A DNA stretch of 7,869 bases from positions 1 to 7,869 of the forward strand of contig JAQCHG010000058.1 in the NCBI GenBank assembly GCA_027619675.1. Direction: 5' to 3'. Under the pieces are notes generated by a model. It did not search any database. It was given only the letters and a program-made list of their open reading frames with translations, and was not told the origin of the DNA. The translations under genes were made by a program, and so were the position numbers. The DNA comes from Cyanobacteriota bacterium. Lineage in GTDB: Bacteria; Cyanobacteriota; Cyanobacteriia; Phormidesmidales; Phormidesmidaceae. Below are positions 1 through 6,595 of the stretch, one piece after another (position 1 is the first letter of the stretch; every line of letters starts with the position of its first letter).

Positions 1-301
1 CCTCCAAACCCGCGGAGGTCAGGCCCGCCGCCAATGCACTGGCCAGCATATGGCCCGAATTACGAGAATCTTGACCGACGAGGACGGGACCATCCGTAGC
101 GCTTAGATCCCGCAGAATTTGCCCTGCCCAATACCCCACCTGCATCGCCAGGGGCGCAGTTAGTAGCTGCCCTGCCTGCCCTCGGATGCCATCGGTGCCA
201 AATAGGGGGGAAGCGGGTAACTGCACCGTGCCCCACGGGGAGGGGATGGACTGTTCCAGAGCCGTGCTGGGGCTTGCCGATCGCACAGAAGACCCTACCA
301 T
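1..301 (-). CDS. glmM: Phosphoglucosamine mutase GlmM, N-terminal 100 residues (truncated by window edge)
   Basis: GlmM converts glucosamine-6-phosphate to glucosamine-1-phosphate in the cytoplasm, on the route to UDP-GlcNAc for peptidoglycan and lipopolysaccharide. The minus-strand frame from ATG 301-299 stays open to the window edge. It shows the family N-terminal motif LFGTDGIRG (residues 33-41), then [16 protein letters not shown], and the active-site loop [11 protein letters not shown] (76-86). By family knowledge the phosphoserine is the Ser of the NSG triplet, Ser82 here. A poorly conserved leader of about 30 residues before LFGTDG resembles other cyanobacterial GlmM proteins. The start is supported by GAGGAG (complement of 312-317) 10 nt upstream; an in-frame ATG at 325-323 would add eight residues. 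It is divergent from the DUF309 gene. The rest of the protein (metal-binding, sugar-binding and C-terminal domains) lies outside the window. Identity is confident; the exact start is moderately sure. Confidence 0.93.
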   Translation of the reverse strand, partial: MVGSSVRSASPSTALEQSIPSPWGTVQLPASPLFGTDGIRGQAGQLLTAPLAMQVGYWAGQILRDLSATDGPVLVGQDSRNSGHMLASALAAGLTSAGLE

Positions 302-681
302 TGACCCATTGCTCCTCACGCACATTCACCAGTGGAGGATACCACCTCCCCCCAGGAATCTTGGATCCTGAAGGACAGTTGGGCCATTGGTGCGGCCTGT
401 TGAGGTGGGATCTGTTGAGGTGGGATCCACCCCGCGATCACGGCTTGAATACCAATCCCTTGCCCCAACTCCCTTGCCCCAGGAAACAGTGCGCAAATGT
501 ATGCCGCGCAGTACCCGTGGTCTGTCAGCGTTCAACTTGCGGCTAGGACGGTTCAGGCAGCCTTGCCGGACAGACTTCTGAATTCCCATCAGAATTGACA
601 AACCAAGGTCATTGCCAAGGTTGCTATGAACCAAGGAGTTGACCCCCTGACCTTAACTGGGGCGGCTATCGTGATGCCCCT
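302..681. other. Intergenic region between divergent glmM and DUF309 gene
   Basis: This 380-bp stretch holds the 5' regions of two divergent genes. I find no recognisable protein in any frame: short ORFs on both strands are compositionally unremarkable and overlap one another. Visible elements are a 15-bp tandem duplication (398-427), a small GGAGG/CCTCC hairpin (334-338 with 345-349) in the glmM leader, and TTGACA at 595-600. An extended -10-like TGC-TATGAA (622-630) follows, but 24 nt separate the TTGACA from the TATGAA hexamer, too long for a normal promoter. No convincing promoter is identified for either gene. Confidence 0.6.
398..427. repeat. 15-bp tandem duplication
   Basis: Two exact, directly adjacent copies of TGTTGAGGTGGGATC (398-412 and 413-427) lie about 100 bp upstream of the glmM start and 255 bp upstream of the DUF309 gene. 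This looks like a simple slippage duplication in non-coding DNA. Whether it is part of a regulatory site is unknown. Confidence 0.85.
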
Positions 682-1170
682 ATGTTCATGAATGACGACT
701 CCAAAGCCATGCCCCCAACCGCAGAACCCTGGCCGCCCCTGAGCTTTTGGGAGGGGGTAGCCCAATTTAACCGAGGGGATTTTTACGAATGCCACGACAC
801 CCTAGAAGCGATCTGGATGGTGGCCCCCACCCCAGAAAAGTCCTTCTATCAAGGCATTTTGCAACTGGCGGTGGGGTTATATCACCTGGGTAACCACAAT
901 TGGCGCGGGGCGGCCATTCTGCTGGGGGAAGGCAGCCGTCGCCTGGAAGCCTATGAACCAGATTTTCAAGGGATTCATGTCAGTGACCTGCTCGATCGCG
1001 CCGAACTCTGGCTACAGACTCTGCAATCACTGGGTCCTGATCGGGTGGCTGAGGTAGCGATCGCCCTGCTTTCCCCTCCAGATTCCCCAGCTTCAGCCAC
1101 AGATGGGGCAATGGCTGCCGGACTAGACATGCCCCAGCCCCACATTTACCTTCTGCCAGATCACCCGTAG
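682..1170 (+). CDS. DUF309 domain-containing protein, function unknown
   Basis: A 162-residue soluble protein of the DUF309 family, widespread in cyanobacteria and some other bacteria and of unknown function. The family pattern is clear: FNRGDFYECHDTLEAIW (residues 29-45), with the conserved acidic/His cluster E36-C-H38-D39 and E42, followed by SFYQGILQLAVGLYH (54-68) and a helix with RGAAILLGEGSRRL (75-88). The pattern suggests an all-helical fold. The C-terminal 30 or so residues (Pro/Ala/Ser-rich) look variable. There is no signal peptide or membrane segment. ATG 682 is used here; ATG 688, two codons later, is equally possible, and neither has a good Shine-Dalgarno sequence. The gene points toward the ATP synthase cluster but is separated from it by 331 bp that contain a candidate promoter, so it is probably a separate unit. 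A HIP1 octamer (1057-1064) encodes part of Val-Ala-Ile-Ala. Confidence 0.88.
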   Translation: MFMNDDSKAMPPTAEPWPPLSFWEGVAQFNRGDFYECHDTLEAIWMVAPTPEKSFYQGILQLAVGLYHLGNHNWRGAAILLGEGSRRLEAYEPDFQGIHVSDLLDRAELWLQTLQSLGPDRVAEVAIALLSPPDSPASATDGAMAAGLDMPQPHIYLLPDHP

Positions 1171-1327
1171 CCTTGCAGCCCTGAGGACGAACAAGGCAGC
1201 AACACGCATTCCCCTAGCGTCAAGTCGCTACCCTTTGGGTCCCCTTGATCTCCGCATCCCCCATTCCAGGAACAGATTGACAAATTAACGCCGTGCGCCA
1301 CTCCTTTTAAATAACGCTAGTGCAAGC

Positions 1328-1345
1328 GATCCCCTGGATCCCCTG
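1328..1345. repeat. 9-bp tandem repeat upstream of the operon promoter region
   Basis: Two adjacent exact copies of GATCCCCTG (1328-1336 and 1337-1345). They lie about 80 bp upstream of the candidate -10 element. This could be chance duplication; the position upstream of a promoter makes an activator site conceivable, but nothing in the sequence proves it. Confidence 0.7.
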
Positions 1346-1403
1346 GCCCTTTGCCTGCAAAATATCGGCTTCGGAAATCCATTGAAAATCCCTTCCAGCC
1401 CAA

Positions 1404-1432
1404 ATAATTAACGATTATTACCGTGATATGAT
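1404..1432 (+). promoter_or_regulatory. Candidate sigma70-type promoter of the ATP synthase operon (extended -10)
   Basis: The hexamer TATGAT at 1427-1432 matches the TATAAT consensus in five of six positions and is preceded by TG at 1424-1425, giving an extended -10 (TGA-TATGAT). The -35 position 17 nt upstream (1404-1409, ATAATT) is poor, as is common with extended -10 promoters. An alternative is TTGAAA (1382-1387) with AATAAT (1403-1408), but its 15-nt spacing is short. Predicted transcription would start near 1439, giving a leader of about 60 nt before atp1. It sits in the only AT-rich patch of the gap, which supports a promoter here. Confidence 0.45.
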
Positions 1433-1501
1433 CGGCGATGGCTCAGGCAGTTGCCCTGTTGCGGCTTGCCTTGCCAAGGTTGTCAGTGCTGAGCGTTAGG
1501 C

Positions 1502-1927
1502 GTGGACAGTTCATCTAACACACCCACCGCAGAAGCGGATTTGAGTGCTCCTACACTGCAACCCGCCTCGGATGCTGCTATGGGCGAGTATTATCGCTTG
1601 CAGCAAATTCTGTTGATGGTCACCCTGGGGTTTTCCGCCGTCATTTTCTTCAGTGTTTGGTTGGCCTATTCATTGCCCACCGCCCTGAACTATTTAATCG
1701 GCGCGTGCACAGGTGTGATTTACTTGAGGATGTTGTCGAGAAGCGTTGCCCGCCTCGGCAGGCAAACTAAAGGGCTTTCCAGTGGCCGTTTGGCGTTGGT
1801 TGCCCTGTTGCTTTTAGTGGCTACCCAATGGGATCAGCTCTCGCTTCTTCCCGTGTTTCTAGGCTTTTTGACCTACAAAGCAGCGGTGATTGCCTACATG
1901 CTTTGGACGGTCATGCCCACTGATTGA
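1502..1927 (+). CDS. atp1: ATP synthase-associated membrane protein Atp1 (AtpI/UncI-like)
   Basis: The first gene of the cyanobacterial ATP synthase cluster, equivalent in position to uncI/atpI of other bacteria. It is not a structural subunit; the family is thought to assist assembly of the c-ring or the Fo sector. The 141-residue protein has four likely membrane helices (about residues 36-57, 59-78, 96-109 and 115-137). It also has features typical of cyanobacterial Atp1: LNYLIGACTGVIYLRML (62-78) and LPVFLGFLTYKAAVIAYML (116-134). The GTG start at 1502 gives a 26-residue polar, Ser/Thr/Ala-rich N-terminal extension. An in-frame ATG at 1580 would begin MGEYYRLQQ, close to where many homologues start. 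Neither start has a strong, well-spaced ribosome binding site, so the start is uncertain. The gap to the a-subunit gene is 71 bp. The symbol atpI is also used for the a subunit in cyanobacteria, which causes confusion. Confidence 0.88.
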   Translation: MDSSSNTPTAEADLSAPTLQPASDAAMGEYYRLQQILLMVTLGFSAVIFFSVWLAYSLPTALNYLIGACTGVIYLRMLSRSVARLGRQTKGLSSGRLALVALLLLVATQWDQLSLLPVFLGFLTYKAAVIAYMLWTVMPTD

Positions 1928-1998
1928 AGAATCAGTTCTGAAAAGTCTAGCACTGTTTTTTTGGCGGGCTCTTCTGTAAACCTTAAGACTCCCTAGAA

Positions 1999-2747
1999 AT
2001 GCTGAACCTGGTTCCGAACTCGTTTGTCCCGTTGCTTGCCGAACTGGAAGTGGGTAAGCACTTCTACTGGGAAATTGGCGGTCTAAAAATCCACGGCCAG
2101 GTGTTTTTGACTTCCTGGTTTGTGATTGCAGCCCTGGTGATTATTTCCGTGCTGGCTTCCCGTAAGGTAGAGCGCATCCCCACCGGGGTGCAGAACCTCA
2201 TGGAGTACGCCCTGGAATTTATCCGGGACCTGGCTAAAAACCAGATTGGGGAAAAGGAGTATCGCCCCTGGGTGCCCTTTGTGGGGACGCTCTTCCTGTT
2301 TATCTTTGTCTCCAACTGGTCGGGAGCGCTGATTCCTTGGAAGCTTCTGCACCTTCCCTCTGGAGAGTTGGCTGCCCCCACCAACGACATCAACACAACG
2401 GTGGCTTTGGCCCTGTTAACGTCGTTGGCTTATTTCTACGCGGGCTTTAGTAAGCGGGGCTTGGGGTATTTCGCTCGGTACATTGAGCCCACCCCAATTC
2501 TGTTGCCCATCAATATTTTGGAAGACTTCACCAAGCCGCTTTCCCTGAGTTTCCGTTTGTTTGGGAATATCCTGGCGGATGAATTGGTAGTCGCCGTTCT
2601 AGTTTTGCTGGTGCCCTTGTTTGTCCCCCTACCGGTGATGATTCTGGGGCTGTTTACCAGCGCTATCCAGGCCCTGATTTTCGCAACCCTTGCTGCCGCC
2701 TACATTGGCGAAGCAATGGAGGGCCATGGAGCAGAAGAGCATGAGTG

Positions 2748-2748
<1 letters not shown>
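1999..2748 (+). CDS. atpB: ATP synthase Fo subunit a
   Basis: Subunit a (called AtpB, or AtpI in chloroplast-style naming) forms the two proton half-channels next to the c-ring. At 249 residues it has normal length. Several hydrophobic helices are visible (about 36-54, 93-113, 134-150, 190-210 and 212-236). The essential arginine is Arg186 in [16 protein letters not shown]. Further family landmarks are [25 protein letters not shown] (split here as 69-80 and 81-93), the [10 protein letters not shown] loop (104-113), and a C-terminal [17 protein letters not shown] (223-239). The tail ends in an acidic/His stretch. There is no good Shine-Dalgarno sequence before ATG 1999, but the N-terminus matches the family's [13 protein letters not shown] region without excess. 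The TGA stop (2746-2748) lies inside a stem-loop and overlaps an ATG (TGATG). The enzyme works in the thylakoid and probably the plasma membrane. Confidence 0.98.
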
Positions 2749-3156
<408 letters not shown>

Positions 3157-3168
3157 GTCTGAGTTTGG

Positions 3169-3199
3169 CCTCTGCTAGGAACTGGTTTCCTGGCAGAGG
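3169..3199 (+). promoter_or_regulatory. Strong stem-loop after the c-subunit gene
   Basis: CCTCTGC (3169-3175) pairs with GCAGAGG (3193-3199). The stem continues through a T-G wobble into AGGAA (3177-3181) with TTCCT (3187-3191), leaving a CTGGT loop: 13 base pairs starting 12 nt after the c stop codon. No T tract follows (TGTCGCTAATCC), so simple intrinsic termination is unlikely. The best inference is an mRNA 3' end stabiliser, processing site or partial attenuator that lets c be made in excess of the downstream subunits. Confidence 0.75.
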
Positions 3200-3261
3200 T
3201 GTCGCTAATCCATTCTTGATGGCGATTAGGTACTTAAGCCTAGTTCCTTCTAGGTTGCAGT

Positions 3262-3284
3262 AATCCCCATAGCATTAGGGGTTT
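3262..3284 (+). promoter_or_regulatory. Possible hairpin covering the b' ribosome binding site
   Basis: CCCC (3265-3268) can pair with GGGG (3278-3281), the Shine-Dalgarno sequence of the b' gene, around a 9-nt loop. Past a T/T mismatch, AA (3262-3263) can pair with TT (3283-3284). A neighbouring hairpin, AGCCTAG (3237-3243) with CTAGGTT (3250-3256), has one wobble. The pairing is short, so an effect on translation is only possible, not shown. Confidence 0.35.
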
Positions 3285-3291
3285 GAATGTG

Positions 3292-3756
3292 ATGAATTGG
3301 ACATTGATACTGGCTGAGGAAGCGGGTGGTCTGTTTGACCTGGATGCCACCCTGCCGTTAATGGCCATTCAGTTTGTCATCCTGGCGGTGATTCTGAATG
3401 CTGTCCTTTATAAGCCGTTGGGCAACGCCATTGATGGGCGTAACGATTACGTGCGCACCAGTTTGGCAGAGGCGAAAGAACGTTTAGCCCAGGCTGAAAA
3501 GGTGGCTCAGCAATACGAGCAAGAGTTGGCAGATACCCGCCGTAAGGCTCAGTCGGTTGTGGCAGCGGCCCAAGCCGAGGCTCAAACATTAGCGGCAGAG
3601 CAAGTAGCCCAGGCCCAGCAAGAGGCGCAGGCCCAGCGGGAACAGGCGCAGAAGGAGCTAGATCAGCAGAAGGCTGCGGCCCTGTCTAGTTTGGAGGGCC
3701 AGGTTGATGATCTGAGTCGTCAGCTTTTAGACAAGCTTCTAAGTATTGCCGCCTAG
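3292..3756 (+). CDS. atpG: ATP synthase Fo subunit b' (peripheral stalk)
   Basis: Subunit b' pairs with b to form the heterodimeric peripheral stalk that holds the alpha-beta head still, an arrangement typical of photosynthetic bacteria and chloroplasts. From ATG 3292 the protein has 154 residues. It opens with a short N-terminus, [20 protein letters not shown], then one membrane helix (about 21-42: [20 protein letters not shown]), the [10 protein letters not shown] turn (41-50), and a long Ala/Gln/Glu-rich coiled coil to the end. Possible starts are TTG 3283, GTG 3289 and ATG 3292. AGGGG (3277-3281) is 7 nt before GTG and 10 nt before ATG, but overlaps the TTG too closely, so TTG is unlikely. 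UniProt also uses atpF2 for this gene, and atpG elsewhere means gamma. The 70-bp spacer to b contains no obvious signal beyond its ribosome binding site. Confidence 0.96.
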   Translation: MNWTLILAEEAGGLFDLDATLPLMAIQFVILAVILNAVLYKPLGNAIDGRNDYVRTSLAEAKERLAQAEKVAQQYEQELADTRRKAQSVVAAAQAEAQTLAAEQVAQAQQEAQAQREQAQKELDQQKAAALSSLEGQVDDLSRQLLDKLLSIAA

Positions 3757-3826
3757 GTTGGGGGCTGTGAATGGTCTGGCCGAGATCGCTGGTCAAGGTT
3801 TGCTTGAGGTTTAACGAGGGATTGTG

Positions 3827-4345
3827 ATGACCATGTTTTGGCTGTTGGCAACTGAAGAGGGGGGATTTGGGCTCAACTTTGATCTGCTTGAAACCAATCT
3901 CATCAACTTGGTCATTGTCATCGGCGTTCTGATCTATTTCGGCAAAAAGTTCTTGGGCAATACCCTCACGAGCCGCCGAGAGCGCATTGAAGCAGCCATT
4001 CGCGATGCTGAAGAGCGGAAGAAAAAGGCGGCGGCAGGGTTGGCAGAGCAGCAGCAAAATCTGGCTCAGGCTCAGGTTAAGGCGGAGCAGATTTTGGCCG
4101 ATGCTCAAACCAATGCGGCTAAGGCTAGGGAGGCCATCTTGGCTCAGGCCAAGGAGGATGTGGCCCGCTTGCAGGCGTCTGCGGCTCAAGACCTATCTTC
4201 TCAGCAGGAACGTGTGGTGCGGGAACTGCGCCGACAGGTTACGGAGATGGCCATGGCCCGCGCCAAGGAGCAGTTGCCTGGACGCCTCAGCCCTGAGCTA
4301 CAGCACCGTCTGATTGATAAGAGTATTGCCATGTTGGGAGGTTAG
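3827..4345 (+). CDS. atpF: ATP synthase Fo subunit b (peripheral stalk)
   Basis: Subunit b is the second half of the peripheral stalk. From ATG 3827 it has 172 residues: a short N-terminal segment, GGFGLNFDLLETNLINL (12-28) leading into a single membrane helix (about 24-40), then FGKKFLGNTLTSRRERIEAA (38-57), a long charged coiled coil, and a C-terminal part ending RLIDKSIAMLGG, the region that binds delta. GAGGG (3816-3820) is 6 nt before ATG 3827, which favours that start over GTG 3824 (3 nt) and ATG 3833 (12 nt). The last codons contain the GGGAGG ribosome binding site of the delta gene, and only 2 bp separate the two genes, so translation of b and delta is probably coupled. Synonymous codon choice here looks less C-ending than in alpha and gamma. 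Confidence 0.97.
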   Translation: MTMFWLLATEEGGFGLNFDLLETNLINLVIVIGVLIYFGKKFLGNTLTSRRERIEAAIRDAEERKKKAAAGLAEQQQNLAQAQVKAEQILADAQTNAAKAREAILAQAKEDVARLQASAAQDLSSQQERVVRELRRQVTEMAMARAKEQLPGRLSPELQHRLIDKSIAMLGG

Positions 4346-4347
4346 TT

Positions 4348-4905
4348 GTGAGTGCAGCCACCATCTCTTCTGAAATTACTGACCCCTACGCCCAGGCGTT
4401 AATGGGGCTGGCCAAAGATCAGGGTTTGAGCGATCGCTTCGGTGAAGATGCCGCTGCGCTGTTGGCGCTCATGACCGAGTCTGATGAGCTTCAGCAGTTT
4501 TTGACTAGCCCCCTGATGGGCAATGATGTCAAAAAGGGTGTTTTGACCCAAGTGGGGAGCGATCGCTTCCATCCCCTCTTTGTCAACTTTCTAAAATTGC
4601 TGGTAGACAAGGGGCGTGTCCTTTTTCTCGAAGCCGTGCTGGCTCGGTATCAGACCCTATTGCGGGAGCTGAACCAAGCGGTTTTGGCTGAGGTGACCGC
4701 CGCTGTTGAGCTGACTGAAGCCCAGCAGACTGCCCTGCGGGAACGGGTTCTGGCGATGACGGGTGCCCGTCATGTGGATCTTGCCATTCAGGTGGATCCT
4801 GAACTGCTCGGGGGTGTCGTCATTAAGGTCGGCTCCCAGATTGTAGATGCCAGCCTCCGGGGGCAGCTTCGCCGCTTGGGGATACAACTGGGCTCTGCCA
4901 CCTAG
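4348..4905 (+). CDS. atpH: ATP synthase F1 subunit delta (OSCP homologue)
   Basis: Delta (AtpH, or AtpD in cyanobacterial literature) sits on top of the F1 head and links it to the b/b' stalk. The 185-residue protein has an N-terminal helical domain (about 7-110) starting with the typical DPYAQALMGLA (12-22). Its C-terminal domain carries the delta/OSCP signature, DPELLGGVVIKVGSQIVDAS (150-169) followed by LRGQLRRL. The start is GTG at 4348, 2 bp after the b stop, with GGGAGG (4336-4341) at 6-nt spacing. Two HIP1 octamers (4430-4437 and 4559-4566) lie in identical 12-mers, each encoding Ser-Asp-Arg-Phe (residues 28-31 and 71-74). A 94-bp spacer separates delta from alpha. Confidence 0.97.
   Translation: MSAATISSEITDPYAQALMGLAKDQGLSDRFGEDAAALLALMTESDELQQFLTSPLMGNDVKKGVLTQVGSDRFHPLFVNFLKLLVDKGRVLFLEAVLARYQTLLRELNQAVLAEVTAAVELTEAQQTALRERVLAMTGARHVDLAIQVDPELLGGVVIKVGSQIVDASLRGQLRRLGIQLGSAT
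4430..4566. repeat. Pair of HIP1 octamers in the delta gene (seven in the whole window)
   Basis: GCGATCGC occurs at 4430-4437 and 4559-4566, both within the 12-mer AGCGATCGCTTC. Further perfect copies are at 1057-1064, 5531-5538, 6618-6625, 6849-6856 and 7549-7556, the last immediately after the gamma stop codon. HIP1 is the highly iterated palindrome of many cyanobacterial genomes. Confidence 0.95.
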
Positions 4906-4916
4906 CCTTTGCCTTC

Positions 4917-4964
4917 GGGGTGAGTTGATCTGACCCCACGCATCAACGTTTCATCGATTTTTTT
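4917..4964 (+). promoter_or_regulatory. Possible attenuator-like structure between delta and alpha
   Basis: Two overlapping stems are possible. GGGGT (4917-4921) pairs with ACCCC (4933-4937), with AG/CT inside after a mismatch. Alternatively GTTGAT (4924-4929) pairs with ATCAAC (4942-4947). A run of seven T (4958-4964) follows 10 nt after the second stem. That distance is too long for a good intrinsic terminator. A TATAGG at 4976-4981 has no convincing -35 partner. The evidence is weak. Confidence 0.25.
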
Positions 4965-4999
4965 GTGTCGTCCACTATAGGTTCAGTAAAACGAGTCCC

Positions 5000-6517
5000 A
5001 TGGTAAGCATCAGACCTGACGAAATTAGCAGCATCATTCGCCAGCAGATTGAGCAGTATGACCAGTCGGTCCAGGTGTCCAACGTGGGCACCGTGTTGCA
5101 GATTGGGGACGGGATTGCCCGCATCTATGGCCTCGAAAAGGCGATGGCGGGTGAACTGCTGGAGTTTGAGGACGGCACCATTGGTATTGCCCTCAACCTA
5201 GAAGAAGACAATGTGGGTGCGGTGTTGATGGGGGATGGCCGCCAAATCCAAGAGGGCAGCCCCGTGACCGCCACCGGCAAAATTGCCTCTATCCCCGTGG
5301 GGGATGCGATGTTGGGCCGTGTGGTCGATTCCCTAGCCCGCCCCATTGACGGCAAGGGTGAAGTCAACACCACTGAGACCCGTCTCATTGAGTCCGGTGC
5401 CCCCGGTATCATTCAGCGGAAGTCGGTGTATGAGCCCCTGCAAACCGGGATTACCGCCATCGACGCCATGATTCCTGTGGGTCGGGGCCAGCGGGAACTG
5501 ATTATTGGTGACCGCCAAACCGGGAAGACCGCGATCGCCATCGATACCATCCTCAACCAAAAGTCCGAGGATGTGGTGTGCGTCTACGTGGCCATCGGTC
5601 AAAAGGCTTCTTCCGTGGCCCAGGTGGTTAGCGTGTTAGAAGAGCGTGGTGCCCTCGACTACACCATCGTGGTCGCCGCTAACGCCAACGACCCGGCTCC
5701 GTTGCAGTACCTGGCTCCCTACACCGGGGCAGCCCTGGCGGAATACTTCATGTATAAGGGCAAGCACACCCTGGTGGTGTACGACGATTTGTCCAAGCAG
5801 GCCCAGGCCTACCGTCAAATGTCCCTGCTGCTACGTCGTCCCCCCGGTCGGGAAGCTTATCCTGGCGATGTGTTTTACCTCCACTCCCGTCTGCTGGAGC
5901 GGGCGGCAAAACTCAGCCCCGAGTTGGGTGAAGGCAGCATGACCGCTCTGCCCATCATCGAAACCCAGGCTGGGGACGTGTCTGCTTACATTCCCACCAA
6001 CGTGATTTCCATTACGGACGGTCAGATCTTCCTCTCCTCTGACCTGTTCAACTCTGGCTTGCGCCCCGCCATTAACGCTGGTATTTCCGTGTCTCGGGTG
6101 GGTGGGGCCGCTCAAATCAAGGCCATGAAGAAGGTGGCCGGTAAGCTCAAGCTAGAGCTGGCTCAGTTTGACGAACTGCAAGCCTTTGCCCAGTTTGCTT
6201 CTGACCTTGACCAAGCCACCCAGCAGCAGTTGGCGCGGGGGGTGCGGCTCCGGGAACTGCTGAAGCAGCCCCAATATTCGCCGCTGCCCGTGGCTGAGCA
6301 AATCGCCATCATCTATGCCGGCACCAATGGCTACCTGGATGACATCCCGGTGGAAAAGGTGGTCCAGTTCTCCAAGGAGTTGCGGGATTATCTGAACACC
6401 AGCAAGCCCCGTTACGGTGAAATTGTGCGCACCGAGAAGGCTCTGACTGACGAGCTGGTGACCATCCTCAAGGAAGCCATTGCGGAATGTAAGCAAGCCT
6501 TTATGGCGGCGGTGTAG
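5000..6517 (+). CDS. atpA: ATP synthase F1 subunit alpha
   Basis: Alpha alternates with beta in the F1 hexamer; its own nucleotide sites are non-catalytic, but it contributes an arginine to the catalytic sites on beta. The 505-residue protein is full length. It has an N-terminal delta-binding helix ([11 protein letters not shown], 10-20), a beta-barrel domain (about 25-95), the nucleotide-binding domain with Walker A GDRQTGKT (170-177) and Walker B-region TLVVYDDLS (257-265), and a C-terminal helical domain. The alpha/beta signature [10 protein letters not shown] (356-365) is followed by the arginine finger Arg366. The start ATG has only a weak upstream GAG (4993-4995), but the N-terminus agrees with cyanobacterial homologues. 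Codon choice is strongly C-ending, suggesting high expression. A HIP1 octamer lies at 5531-5538 beside the Walker A codons. The 78-bp spacer to gamma contains a strong stem-loop. Confidence 0.99.
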   Translation: MVSIRPDEISSIIRQQIEQYDQSVQVSNVGTVLQIGDGIARIYGLEKAMAGELLEFEDGTIGIALNLEEDNVGAVLMGDGRQIQEGSPVTATGKIASIPVGDAMLGRVVDSLARPIDGKGEVNTTETRLIESGAPGIIQRKSVYEPLQTGITAIDAMIPVGRGQRELIIGDRQTGKTAIAIDTILNQKSEDVVCVYVAIGQKASSVAQVVSVLEERGALDYTIVVAANANDPAPLQYLAPYTGAALAEYFMYKGKHTLVVYDDLSKQAQAYRQMSLLLRRPPGREAYPGDVFYLHSRLLERAAKLSPELGEGSMTALPIIETQAGDVSAYIPTNVISITDGQIFLSSDLFNSGLRPAINAGISVSRVGGAAQIKAMKKVAGKLKLELAQFDELQAFAQFASDLDQATQQQLARGVRLRELLKQPQYSPLPVAEQIAIIYAGTNGYLDDIPVEKVVQFSKELRDYLNTSKPRYGEIVRTEKALTDELVTILKEAIAECKQAFMAAV

Positions 6518-6530
6518 GAATCCGGTCCAA

Positions 6531-6569
6531 GGGCGAGGTCCGTCGCTTCAGACAGACGGTTTCTCGCCC
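6531..6569 (+). promoter_or_regulatory. Strong stem-loop between alpha and gamma genes
   Basis: GGGCGAG (6531-6537) pairs perfectly with CTCGCCC (6563-6569). After a small internal loop (GT opposite TTT), CCGTC (6540-6544) pairs with GACGG (6555-6559) around a 10-nt loop. It starts 14 nt after the alpha stop, is followed by AGGGGTAATTAGG rather than a T tract, and ends 14 nt before the gamma ribosome binding site. An mRNA stability, processing or translation-rate role is inferred. Confidence 0.7.
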
Positions 6570-6595
6570 AGGGGTAATTAGGCAAGGAATTTACG

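Larger units (their letters stand above)
1171..1501. other. Upstream region of the ATP synthase operon
   Basis: A 331-bp gap with no gene that I can support. From left to right it holds two weak stem-loops (TAGCG 1215-1219 with CGCTA 1226-1230; ACCC/GGGT at 1230-1240) that could end the DUF309 transcript but lack a T tract, and a TTGACA at 1277-1282 without a well-spaced -10. A 9-bp tandem repeat (1328-1345) follows, then an AT-rich island at about 1399-1432 with the best promoter candidate, and finally a leader of about 60 nt that could be closed by pairing GCTCAG (1441-1446) with CTGAGC (1489-1494) just before the atp1 start. Confidence 0.6.

Noticed and set aside
60..329. Minus-strand frame of 89 codons overlapping glmM
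   Set aside because: It lies in a different frame from the clear GlmM motifs LFGTDGIRG and GQDSRNSG, so it is a shadow.
595..630. TTGACA (595-600) with TATGAA (625-630) as promoter of the DUF309 gene
   Set aside because: The spacing is 24 nt. A promoter in this area is plausible but the sequence does not support this exact pair.
326..634. Open frame of 102 codons on the minus strand, plus overlapping plus-strand frames at 274-546 and 387-581
   Set aside because: No recognisable family or domain, no good ribosome binding site, and they overlap each other and the glmM start. GC-rich intergenic DNA often stays open by chance.
1277..1314. TTGACA (1277-1282) with TTTAAAT (1306-1312) as operon promoter
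   Set aside because: The spacing is about 23 nt, too long for sigma70. The extended -10 at 1424-1432 is closer to the gene and better.
612..1482. Shared 12-mer TTGCCAAGGTTG at 612-623 and 1471-1482, upstream of both the DUF309 gene and atp1
   Set aside because: One or two 12-mer matches are expected by chance in a window this size, and no symmetry or spacing pattern supports a shared operator.
1931..1962. Possible terminator between atp1 and subunit a (T7 tract at 1956-1962)
   Set aside because: The only upstream pairing is CAGT with ACTG, four base pairs around a long loop; too weak to terminate.
3686..4189. Minus-strand frame of 167 codons opposite subunits b' and b
   Set aside because: Leu/Gln-rich product is the antisense of Ala/Gln/Glu-rich coiled-coil codons. 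No start signal and no family match.
5646..5942. Plus-strand frame of 98 codons inside alpha, and several antisense frames in alpha and gamma
   Set aside because: All lie within strongly conserved coding sequence and show low-complexity Pro/Thr/Ser or Arg/His products typical of off-frame reading.
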